Source of the DNA: Candidatus Borrarchaeota archaeon
GTDB lineage: Archaea > Asgardarchaeota > Sifarchaeia > Borrarchaeales > Borrarchaeaceae
Length of the DNA: 11,538 bases
Reading direction: 5' to 3'
NCBI GenBank assembly: GCA_016840645.1
Contig: JAEORY010000087.1
Coordinates: 1 to 11,538 of the forward strand
In this document: positions 1 through 5,701 of the stretch, piece by piece
Layout: every line of letters begins with the position of its first letter
How positions within the stretch are numbered: the stretch's first letter is position 1
Program-made: the position numbers and the translations under genes
Notes under the pieces: model-generated
The model's database searches: none
Told to the model about the DNA's origin: nothing
The model's input: the letters and a program-made list of their open reading frames with translations, nothing else

Positions 1-862
1 AATTAGAAATTAATTTTCTGGGAAGAGGATGTGTAGTTCCAAGTTTCAGGATATGAGGCTTTATGTTCAAGAGATTTATACTTTCCAAAACGTGTAGATA
101 TGAAACACCGGAAGTAATGATTCCAGTGTCACCTTCACCTTCACTAATCTCGTTGAAAGGACTTGCTTCAAATTCCTCTTCGATCTTTTTTAATTTCTCA
201 AGGGCTTCACCCTTTAATCTCCTTGCAGTAGCACTCAATGTATAATATTTGCTTTGAACGTCCTTCCAATCATTTCTTTTGAAAGGTTTTCTCTTCAGTT
301 CATCAAGCTCTACAATTCCACTTTGATGATTTACTCGTGTTGTTGTTCTGATTAGAACCAGCATTTTGTATTTTTCGGATAAATCAAAAGTACACTTAAC
401 CATATCATATGCTTCTTGCGCAGAAGACGGTTCAAGCATGGGCACATGTGCAGCTTCACCAAAAAAACGTCCATCTTGTTCGCTTTGTGAAGAATGGGCA
501 TGTGGATCATCCGCTATTAGTAGAACTAAACCTGCATTTACGCCCGTATAGCCCAAACTAAAGAAAGAATCTGCCGCAACATTCAGTCCTACACTTTTCA
601 TAGAAGTAAATCCACGCACTCCCGCCATCGAAGCACCAGCTACTGTTTCAAGGGCAACCATTTCATTCGATGCTACTTCCATTTTTAGGTCACCTAGATA
701 GCCAGCAAGAATATACATTGTATCTAAGATTTCACTGGTAGGAGAACCGGGATAAAATGCTGCTACTTTAACATCTTTTTCAAGAACCGCTCTTGCTATC
801 GCTTCATTAGCCAGTAAGAAGGCTTTCTTAGGATTCGGGTCTATTAAATCATTAAAGGTCAT
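1..862 (-). CDS. iorA: Indolepyruvate:ferredoxin oxidoreductase, alpha subunit (partial, N-terminal part)
   Basis: IorA, with IorB, oxidatively decarboxylates aryl 2-oxoacids such as indolepyruvate to acyl-CoA in the cytoplasm, using thiamine diphosphate and passing electrons to ferredoxin; it works in archaeal aromatic amino acid degradation. The frame is open without a stop from the ATG at 862 to the window edge, giving 287 residues; the family is about 600-650, so the C-terminal thiamine-diphosphate and 4Fe-4S domains lie outside. Visible family marks are YPGSPTSEI (38-45), the conserved Glu at SNE (65-67), ETVAGASMAGVR (72-83), DDPHAHSSQSEQDGRFF (118-134) and LGTTHPLPRKLI (274-285). The start is supported by AGGTGATC at 865-872, just upstream. 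An iorB gene would be expected nearby outside the window. The family is clear; the exact 2-oxoacid substrate is inferred from the family name. Confidence 0.93.
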   Translation of the reverse strand, partial: MTFNDLIDPNPKKAFLLANEAIARAVLEKDVKVAAFYPGSPTSEILDTMYILAGYLGDLKMEVASNEMVALETVAGASMAGVRGFTSMKSVGLNVAADSFFSLGYTGVNAGLVLLIADDPHAHSSQSEQDGRFFGEAAHVPMLEPSSAQEAYDMVKCTFDLSEKYKMLVLIRTTTRVNHQSGIVELDELKRKPFKRNDWKDVQSKYYTLSATARRLKGEALEKLKKIEEEFEASPFNEISEGEGDTGIITSGVSYLHVLESINLLNIKPHILKLGTTHPLPRKLISN

Positions 863-864
863 TT

Positions 865-872
865 GATCACCT
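865..872 (-). promoter_or_regulatory. Shine-Dalgarno site of iorA
   Basis: Read on the minus strand this is AGGTGATC, complementary to the archaeal 16S rRNA 3' end, with GGTG 5 nt before the ATG at 862. It fixes the iorA start. Confidence 0.7.
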
Positions 873-945
873 AGTTTTTTATAATATTACTTGTATACAT
901 TCACGCATCTATCAAGAGTTATTTTTCCCGTTATTTTCGATATTT

Positions 946-958
946 AGAATTATATAGT
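946..958 (-). promoter_or_regulatory. Candidate TATA box for iorA
   Basis: On the minus strand the sequence reads CTATATAATTCT. Transcription about 25 nt downstream would leave a leader of roughly 60-70 nt before the iorA ATG. A second AT-rich stretch at 875-885 is closer to the start codon but would place the transcript start inside the gene. Seen as sequence only; no measured start. Confidence 0.3.
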
Positions 959-1000
959 CACTTATTCGAGCAAATCATTGGAGTTCCAAATAAGAACCAA

Positions 1001-1019
1001 GAAAAAAAATCAAAAACCA
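1001..1019 (-). terminator. T-rich terminator after the radical SAM gene
   Basis: On the minus strand the stop codon of the radical SAM gene is embedded in a T-rich stretch with a run of eight T (1002-1009) directly after it. Archaeal RNA polymerase terminates at such U-rich tracts without needing a hairpin. This separates the operon from iorA. Confidence 0.5.
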
Positions 1020-2089
1020 ATTACAAACTCATCAACGGGTGAGCATCCTTTACAGCGAACACAACCCGCTTTGTTCTTATTAGGGTTTAAACTATTTTCC
1101 TTTAAGATTTTACCTACTTCTTCATATAGGTAAACCATTCGTTCTGGAGAAGGAGGGATTGCATTTTCTAAAGGCGTTTCAGGAATTGGTCGAAGTGGAA
1201 CAACAAAAGGAATTACACCAATTGATGCCATCCACTTAGTGCCATTTAAAATACTCTCATCTGATTCTCCTAAACCTACTATTACAAATGAACTCACTTG
1301 ATTTTTGCCGAAAATAGCTACTGCATGCCCCCACATCTTCTCATAATATTTAAAGTCGAGTAATGCTTTGCCAGGACATATTTTTTTGAAAACGTCGGGG
1401 TCACAGGTCTCAATATGGATCCCAAGCGTATCTACTCCAGAGTCTTTTAGTTTCCCTAAATATTTTTCATCTGCGGGTTCCACTTGTGCGTGAATGGGGA
1501 TATCAATTTCCTCTTTTATCCTTCTGGTCGTTTCTGAAAGAATATTTGCTCCTCGATCTGCTCCAGCCTGTGTACCAATAGTTAACGTGATATGATTTGC
1601 CCTGTTTTCCTCACGTGCAGTTTGTATTACTTCAATCAATTGTTCAGGTGATTTTCTCTTTATCGATCTCTGATGCTTAAGTGACAATTCAATACCGCAG
1701 AAATCGCATTGTAAATTATGGCGCCAATGCACGCATGTTTGATCTACTGTTGTTGCAAGACAGTCAATACCGTGAATTAATGCAATCTTCCACATAGGAA
1801 TACCGTCTGAAGTTTTCATCCCATAAAACTGCGGCGTTGGCACTCCTTGTATTTCACATACTTTTTCATCGTTTTTAGAGAGATATAAAGCGTTATTTTC
1901 GCTTTGCGTGATTGAAAATGGAGAGTTCTGGACAAAGTGACCTACGACCGGTATTTGGACTAAACTCCCATTAGGGAGGACAAAATATGATCCACCTGCG
2001 GGTCCAGCTCCAGTTTTTCTTAAATGTCGTCTAGTTTGAGCTTTTGCACCGAGACAAAGTAATTCAGTTTTTAAAGTCGCATAGTTCAA
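1010..2089 (-). CDS. Radical SAM protein, MSMEG_0568 type
   Basis: A predicted S-adenosylmethionine-cleaving radical enzyme of 359 residues. It resembles the MSMEG_0568/Sll0785 family, known in bacteria from nitrilase (Nit1) gene clusters; I base this on remembered family pattern: GAGPAGG (27-33), SDGIPMWKIALIH (94-106), LATTVDQTC (111-119), KSPEQLIEV (146-154), PGKA (239-242), QVSSFVIVGLGES (264-276), PFVVPLRPIPETPLE (294-308) and KAGCVRCKGCS (340-350). The cluster cysteines are C119, C128 and C131, so the spacing is C-x8-C-x2-C and not the common C-x3-C-x2-C. A second cysteine triad, C343/C346/C349 (CxxCxxC), closes the protein and could hold an auxiliary cluster or metal. The start is TTG at 2089, 3 nt after the GNAT stop in the same frame, with AGAGGT about 10 nt upstream; the homologous N-terminus fits this start. 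It is co-transcribed with the GNAT gene. The reaction is unknown. Biotin- or lipoyl-synthase-like chemistry, including the two-protein archaeal lipoyl synthase, is an alternative I cannot exclude. Confidence 0.82.
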   Translation of the reverse strand: MNYATLKTELLCLGAKAQTRRHLRKTGAGPAGGSYFVLPNGSLVQIPVVGHFVQNSPFSITQSENNALYLSKNDEKVCEIQGVPTPQFYGMKTSDGIPMWKIALIHGIDCLATTVDQTCVHWRHNLQCDFCGIELSLKHQRSIKRKSPEQLIEVIQTAREENRANHITLTIGTQAGADRGANILSETTRRIKEEIDIPIHAQVEPADEKYLGKLKDSGVDTLGIHIETCDPDVFKKICPGKALLDFKYYEKMWGHAVAIFGKNQVSSFVIVGLGESDESILNGTKWMASIGVIPFVVPLRPIPETPLENAIPPSPERMVYLYEEVGKILKENSLNPNKNKAGCVRCKGCSPVDEFVIGF

Positions 2090-2092
2090 ACT

Positions 2093-2578
2093 TTATTCTA
2101 CCTCTCGTTCATACATCTGCACAAGCATCCCTTTTGCCTGGTCGTAAGGTTCTCCAACTTCTTTGAATCCAAATTTCTTTACTAGTTTTTCACTAGCAGT
2201 TTGACCGATTAAAATGTTGCAATAATTGCGTTTACACCCCATCTTCTTCGCAAATTCTATAAATTGCGTGTACATAGCTCCACCCATGCCGCCCCTCCAA
2301 TATTTCGGGTTTATCGACTGATGTGCTCCGAAGCATCCCTTAGGGGTAATTAGGGCTTTGTAAAGTCCAGCTAATTTGCCTTCGAATTTGATACCAAAGT
2401 AATGATATCCCTGTCTCATCTCATCAATGATTTCTTCTTTGGATAACATTCTTTTCTCCCGCCAGTCGTGCGGATATTCTGTTGCATGTGGCCAAACATC
2501 TTTGAAGAGTTGTTCGATTGCTTCTGCATCATCTTCGGTAAGTTCAATTACCTGATGAGACTCCGTTTTAGAACTCAT
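2093..2578 (-). CDS. GNAT-family N-acetyltransferase
   Basis: A 161-residue cytoplasmic acyltransferase of the GNAT fold, expected to move an acetyl group from acetyl-CoA to an amine; the acceptor is not visible from sequence. The acetyl-CoA pyrophosphate loop is at about 94-101 (WRGGMGGA), after the beta strand FGAHQSINPKYW (83-94). It departs from the Q/R-x-x-G-x-G/A consensus by having Met98 at the first glycine position. The later NCNILIG-like strand (NYCNILIGQTASEKLVKKFGF, 118-138) and the KFGFKEVG ending are also typical of GNATs. It is the first gene of an operon; the radical SAM gene starts 3 nt after its stop. That spacing suggests a shared pathway, for example acylation of the radical SAM product or precursor, but this is inference. 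Only a weak purine-rich sequence precedes the ATG. Confidence 0.8.
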   Translation of the reverse strand: MSSKTESHQVIELTEDDAEAIEQLFKDVWPHATEYPHDWREKRMLSKEEIIDEMRQGYHYFGIKFEGKLAGLYKALITPKGCFGAHQSINPKYWRGGMGGAMYTQFIEFAKKMGCKRNYCNILIGQTASEKLVKKFGFKEVGEPYDQAKGMLVQMYEREVE

Positions 2579-2622
2579 AAGCTCTCACTTCATCTATTTG
2601 TTGTTTAGAGTTTTTGAAAATT

Positions 2623-2632
2623 GTTATTAATA
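2623..2632 (-). promoter_or_regulatory. Candidate TATA box of the GNAT-radical SAM operon
   Basis: On the minus strand it reads TATTAATAAC. A transcript start about 25 nt downstream, near 2600, would give a leader of about 20 nt before the ATG at 2578. Confidence 0.3.
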
Positions 2633-2650
2633 CATACAAACTAAGTCAGA

Positions 2651-2669
2651 AGTTGAATTTCTATCAACT
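2651..2669. repeat. Palindrome between divergent promoters
   Basis: Perfect 6-bp arms, AGTTGA at 2651-2656 and TCAACT at 2664-2669, around a 7-nt spacer. It lies about 33 bp from the candidate TATA box of the GNAT operon and about 36 bp from that of the SCP2-like gene, so a regulator bound here could act on both. Arms this short can occur by chance in AT-rich DNA. Confidence 0.35.
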
Positions 2670-2688
2670 CTAAAGCGTAACAGCTATA

Positions 2689-2703
2689 AACCATTTATAA
2701 TAA
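2689..2703 (+). promoter_or_regulatory. Candidate TATA box of the SCP2-like gene
   Basis: ACCATTTATAATAAT is a good archaeal TATA-like element. Transcription about 25 nt downstream, near 2720, would include the GGAGG site at 2730-2734. Confidence 0.45.
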
Positions 2704-2729
2704 TATCCCGAAACTGGTTCAACAATATT

Positions 2730-2734
2730 GGAGG
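2730..2734 (+). promoter_or_regulatory. Shine-Dalgarno site of the SCP2-like gene
   Basis: GGAGG, 9 nt before the ATG at 2744. It supports that start. Confidence 0.65.
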
Positions 2735-2743
2735 CAATTAATA

Positions 2744-3112
2744 ATGAGTACAATTTTTGAATGCGTAAACAAGAGATTAAAAGAAGCAGAAACTTATTTA
2801 AAGGAAAGTAAAAAATCAAAACTGTTCTTAAAAATCGTACGCGCAGCTAAGATTAATGTTGTGGGTCAGGATCCTGAAGATTTAGCATCTGCCGTGATTC
2901 AGACCGACGGAAGCATCACTGTCGCTGAAGGACTTCATGAAAGCCCTCATGTCAGCATTACAGGAAAGAGCAATATTATCAAAGAGGTAGTTAATTCGGG
3001 TGATAAGGAACGTGCAAAAAAAGCTGAAAGTGATGGTAATATCAAAGTTGAATCTCATGGAGTAAAAGGAAAGCTCTTTGCTAGTAAGGTAAGGTCTGCT
3101 TTAGACCTTTAG
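2744..3112 (+). CDS. Small SCP2-like (sterol carrier protein 2 fold) domain protein
   Basis: A 122-residue soluble protein that looks like a stand-alone SCP2-type domain, a fold with a hydrophobic pocket that binds lipids or acyl-CoA. The pattern is two N-terminal helices rich in Lys and Glu (7-35), a strand region KINVVGQDPEDLASAVIQTD (36-55), DGSITVAEG (55-63), the characteristic PHVSITGKSNIIKEVVNSGD (68-87) where SCP2 domains have a D-h-x-h-x-G-x-x-x-x-h-h-x-x-G segment, and a final strand NIKVESHG (99-106) plus helix. There is no signal peptide or membrane segment. It sits alone between its own promoter and terminator, divergent from the GNAT operon and convergent with the glycosyltransferase gene. 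The ligand is unknown. The assignment rests on pattern resemblance and needs profile confirmation. Confidence 0.6.
   Translation: MSTIFECVNKRLKEAETYLKESKKSKLFLKIVRAAKINVVGQDPEDLASAVIQTDGSITVAEGLHESPHVSITGKSNIIKEVVNSGDKERAKKAESDGNIKVESHGVKGKLFASKVRSALDL
3091..3109 (+). repeat. Hairpin at the 3' end of the SCP2-like gene
   Basis: Perfect 7-bp inverted repeat AAGGTCT (3091-3097) and AGACCTT (3103-3109) with a 5-nt loop. It occupies the last codons and ends one base before the stop codon at 3110. A short T run follows at 3116-3121. Confidence 0.6.
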
Positions 3113-3122
3113 GGTTATTTTT

Positions 3123-3154
3123 AGAACTGAGATTCGAGTTCTTCTTTTTTTATT
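3123..3154 (+). terminator. Hairpin plus T-tract terminator of the SCP2-like gene
   Basis: AGAACT (3123-3128) and AGTTCT (3137-3142) form a 6-bp perfect stem with an 8-nt loop, followed by a T-rich tract (3143-3154) including a run of seven T. It lies between convergent genes; the matching A tract on the other strand would not serve the glycosyltransferase gene. Confidence 0.6.
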
Positions 3155-3168
3155 CACACTAAATAAGC

Positions 3169-4341
3169 TTAATTAAAATCGTTTGTTATCATTGAAAGTG
3201 CATCATATCGTCTACAAAGTGATTGATATTCTTTTAACCGTTTTGTCATTTGATTATTTTCTAATACTCTTGCTAATTGAATATTAAAGATTTCTTCATT
3301 TAGAGCCTTTTCATGAATTGTAGCACAGAGACCTCGGCTTTCTAGAGAATGTGCATTTTCCATCTGCTCTGGTTGTAATTCTGGAATTAATAGACTTTTC
3401 TTTCCGAAAGTTAAAATTTCTGAAATTGTGCTAAGCCCAGCACGAGCCACAACAACATCTGCAACTTTCATTAATTCTTCCCTCATGGGATACCAGTGGA
3501 AAATCCTGAACTCATTATTTCTATAGGGCATTAGCATTGAAGAGGAGGGTGTTCCAGTAGTAATAATTATGTTTTTCTCTTTGCAACCATCGTAAAGTTT
3601 TGTGAAAAAATCAATAAGTTGATATTTGTTAGGTCCGCTTATAGCGAAATATATTGTCAGTAGATCTGGATTTAGTTCTAGTTTTTTCATTATTTCTTTT
3701 TTAGAAGGCAATTCTTGAGGATCTTTTCCTTTAATTAAACCGCAGTATTGTAGTTTTCCATTAAAATCTGCAAGTTTATTATGTCTTGCAATTGTATGTG
3801 GATGAGGGAAGTCCAAGCAGTAAATCTTTTTCGTACGATTATATAAGTAAAGAAAGAACGCGTCTACTTTCTTGTTGAAAAGAAATTTTAAATTAGGACG
3901 TAGTATTCGACCTGTCTTCCCGTATTCGAGTAACCGTTTTCCCAGTGTACCAATTCTTAATGTATTTGTAAGAAAACTTCCTTCTAGATTGTGTCTGGCA
4001 ATAGTCAGTAAAGATGGAAAATCTGCATCTGAGATAATATAGTCAGGTTGCCCTTCCTTCTTTAAGATTTTTAGAATCTTTTTGTAGCCCTTGATAATAC
4101 GATGAACGATTGGTGCACCATTTAAAGCTGACATTGACCAATTGGGTTCTGGGCCTGTGGTATACCACTCATAGTTAGGAATATCATAAACTTTGTACCC
4201 GTTTAATTCGATAAAATCGGCGGCTGCCCCAAAGGATGAAAAAATAACATCGTGTCCATGAGAAGTCAATGTTTCAGCAAGTTTTACTGATCTTCCTGCG
4301 TGACCCAGCCCTATTCCGCATACACCTATTAGAAATTTCAT
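3169..4341 (-). CDS. GT-B fold glycosyltransferase, MJ1255 type
   Basis: A 390-residue nucleotide-sugar-dependent glycosyltransferase related to MurG and GT28 proteins and to the archaeal MJ1255 family. It would transfer a sugar to a lipid or other acceptor at the inner membrane face; donor and acceptor cannot be read. The N-terminal acceptor domain begins with the glycine-rich loop GICGIGLGHAGRS-like segment (GVCGIGLGHAGRS, 6-18) and runs to about 200. The C-terminal donor domain holds ISGPNK (235-239), the ITTGTPSS strand (260-267), HWYPMREELMKVADVVVARAG (282-302), the donor-site AGLSTISE (301-308) and PELQPEQMENA (320-330). No signal peptide or membrane helix is seen, as for peripheral GT-B enzymes. 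It is transcribed alone, divergent from the channel gene. No good Shine-Dalgarno site precedes the ATG at 4341, so a very short leader is likely. Confidence 0.86.
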   Translation of the reverse strand: MKFLIGVCGIGLGHAGRSVKLAETLTSHGHDVIFSSFGAAADFIELNGYKVYDIPNYEWYTTGPEPNWSMSALNGAPIVHRIIKGYKKILKILKKEGQPDYIISDADFPSLLTIARHNLEGSFLTNTLRIGTLGKRLLEYGKTGRILRPNLKFLFNKKVDAFFLYLYNRTKKIYCLDFPHPHTIARHNKLADFNGKLQYCGLIKGKDPQELPSKKEIMKKLELNPDLLTIYFAISGPNKYQLIDFFTKLYDGCKEKNIIITTGTPSSSMLMPYRNNEFRIFHWYPMREELMKVADVVVARAGLSTISEILTFGKKSLLIPELQPEQMENAHSLESRGLCATIHEKALNEEIFNIQLARVLENNQMTKRLKEYQSLCRRYDALSMITNDFN

Positions 4342-4369
4342 TTGAAAATACCGTCGGATTGCCTGTTTA

Positions 4370-4382
4370 TTTTAATTAAAAA
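4370..4382 (-). promoter_or_regulatory. Candidate TATA box of the glycosyltransferase gene
   Basis: The sequence TTTTAATTAAAA-like is nearly palindromic. With a start about 25 nt downstream (near 4350), the leader would be only about 10 nt, in agreement with the missing Shine-Dalgarno site. Confidence 0.3.
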
Positions 4383-4597
4383 TTACCAGTTCTGCGGAGT
4401 GTGTTATTGCACTCTTAGAGACTATTAAAATGTTACCATTCACACAATCAATATATATTATTATTAAAACCCTTCTCATTCTGTTTATCTACTTAGAATC
4501 TCAGTTGAGTTGCTTTTTTCCTAAAAAGAAACGCAATGAACAAAATAGCTGATTTCGGTTTACATAACTACTTAATAGACTATACACCGCTTTAGTT

Positions 4598-4626
4598 AAA
4601 CTTAATAATATCATACGGTTAAGTTT
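4598..4626. repeat. Inverted repeat around the candidate mscS-like gene TATA box
   Basis: Perfect 8-bp arms AAACTTAA (4598-4605) and TTAAGTTT (4619-4626) around 13 nt. The AT-rich TAATAATATC segment (4603-4612), a plausible TATA box, overlaps the left arm and spacer. Transcription would then start near 4633-4640, at or next to the GTG start codon. A protein bound to this palindrome would block the core promoter, as archaeal repressors do. Confidence 0.45.
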
Positions 4627-4639
4627 TTCCTAAAAGGAC

Positions 4640-5617
4640 GTGAATACAATTTCGCAAACTGATGATTCTCAAATCCAAACAACAACTCGCAAAATACTAG
4701 CCCGTTATTTAATTCCTGTGATTATTCTTCTAATAATTTTGGGTTTTTTAATGCTAAGATACAATTTCTATTCTTATTGGGTACAAATTTCAACTACCTA
4801 TCCACTCCTAGCACAGTTGTTAGAAATAGCAATTATATGGCTAGTTGCAGTATATGCAGTAAGAATAAGCCTAACCATTTACGACAAAGTGATACACTGG
4901 GTAGCTGATATTCCTAAAAGATTAAATATGCTCTTTAAAAGATTAATTAGATATTTTATTTATATCATCGCTTTCGTATTAACTCTAGGTGTGTTTGGGC
5001 TTATCACAGCCGTTCAAGGGATATTAGTAGGTGCTGGTTTTGCTGGAATTGTATTAGGACTTGCTGCCCAGCAAACGGTCGCTAATATTTTCGCAGGCGT
5101 TAGTATTATCTTTGATAAAGCATTCAAGATCGGCGACTGGATCCATTTGAAAAAAGGTGACATAGTAGGACAAGTTAAGGCGATTAATCTGCGATCTACA
5201 ACTCTTATCGCCCCTGAAAACACTCTAATCAGTTTGCCTAATTCAATGGTAGCCGGTGATGCGATAATTAATTATTCAACGCATCGGCTAAGAAGGCTTT
5301 TCCACAAGATAGGTATAGCTTATGAGTCAGATATATCGCAAGCAATAAAAATTATACGAGCCGTACTAAAGAACGATCCAGCTTCAGCCAAAGCAGGAAT
5401 ATCAGGGCAGGGCTATTTTGCTCCGATAGAAATTCTTATAACAAAATTAGGCGACTTTGCAGTTAATATGGAAGCTAGGGTTTTTGTGGATACAACAAAA
5501 GCGGGCGGAGTCTTTGAAACAGAGAGTAGAATGCTGAACAACATTAAAATCGCATTGACCGAAGCCGGTATAGACATCCCATATCCAACACAGTCCATAC
5601 GCTTGAAAAAAGAGTAA
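4640..5617 (+). CDS. MscS-family mechanosensitive ion channel
   Basis: A 325-residue membrane protein expected to form a heptameric channel that opens under membrane tension and releases solutes on hypo-osmotic shock. Three membrane segments are visible: about 22-40, 57-80 and the pore helix 105-158. The pore region is rich in Gly and Ala (GILVGAGFAGIVLGLAAQQ, 127-145) followed by TVANIFAGVSIIFDKAFKIGDWI (146-168), the MscS signature. The beta domain has GQVKAINLRSTTL (177-189) and LPNS (199-202), and the C-terminal alpha/beta domain ends with GIDIPYPTQSIRL (310-322). The start is GTG at 4640; an in-frame TAA at 4631-4633 leaves no earlier choice. AAAGGA abuts the GTG with only one base between, too close for a normal Shine-Dalgarno site, so leaderless translation is likely. 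The UPF0282 gene follows 39 nt later. Confidence 0.93.
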   Translation: MNTISQTDDSQIQTTTRKILARYLIPVIILLIILGFLMLRYNFYSYWVQISTTYPLLAQLLEIAIIWLVAVYAVRISLTIYDKVIHWVADIPKRLNMLFKRLIRYFIYIIAFVLTLGVFGLITAVQGILVGAGFAGIVLGLAAQQTVANIFAGVSIIFDKAFKIGDWIHLKKGDIVGQVKAINLRSTTLIAPENTLISLPNSMVAGDAIINYSTHRLRRLFHKIGIAYESDISQAIKIIRAVLKNDPASAKAGISGQGYFAPIEILITKLGDFAVNMEARVFVDTTKAGGVFETESRMLNNIKIALTEAGIDIPYPTQSIRLKKE

Positions 5618-5635
5618 AATGAATCAAGAAAAACC

Positions 5636-5647
5636 ATATTTATTTAA
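5636..5647 (+). promoter_or_regulatory. Candidate TATA box of the UPF0282 gene
   Basis: ATATTTATTTAA lies in the short gap after the channel gene. A start about 25 nt downstream, near 5668, would be after the GTG at 5657 and before the ATG at 5702, which favours the later start codon. Co-transcription with the channel gene is also possible because no T-rich terminator separates them. Confidence 0.35.
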
Positions 5648-5701
5648 GAAAAACTGGTGAGACGATCATATATTCTACAGAAGAGATTAGGGCAACTAAA
5701 C

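Larger units (their letters stand above)
4342..4639. other. Divergent intergenic region between glycosyltransferase and channel genes
   Basis: About 300 nt without a gene on either strand. It holds the two candidate promoters listed separately, a weak 5-bp hairpin (GAGTG and CACTC near 4399-4417), and a 12-nt direct repeat TTTTTCCTAAAA at 4515-4526 and 4624-4635, the second copy next to the channel start codon. I see no tRNA-like fold or box C/D motif pair. Confidence 0.5.

Noticed and set aside
63..551. Two short plus-strand open frames (63-245 and 366-551)
   Set aside because: Both lie antisense to the iorA coding sequence, which has clear family motifs throughout. They have no ribosome-binding site and no recognisable protein features.
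4381..4639. Possible small RNA or tRNA in the 300-nt intergenic region
   Set aside because: I found no cloverleaf, T-loop consensus or box C/D pair; only short inverted and direct repeats.
5014..5637. Two minus-strand open frames (5014-5223 and 5413-5637)
   Set aside because: They are antisense shadows of the MscS-type channel gene, whose signature motifs run through this stretch.
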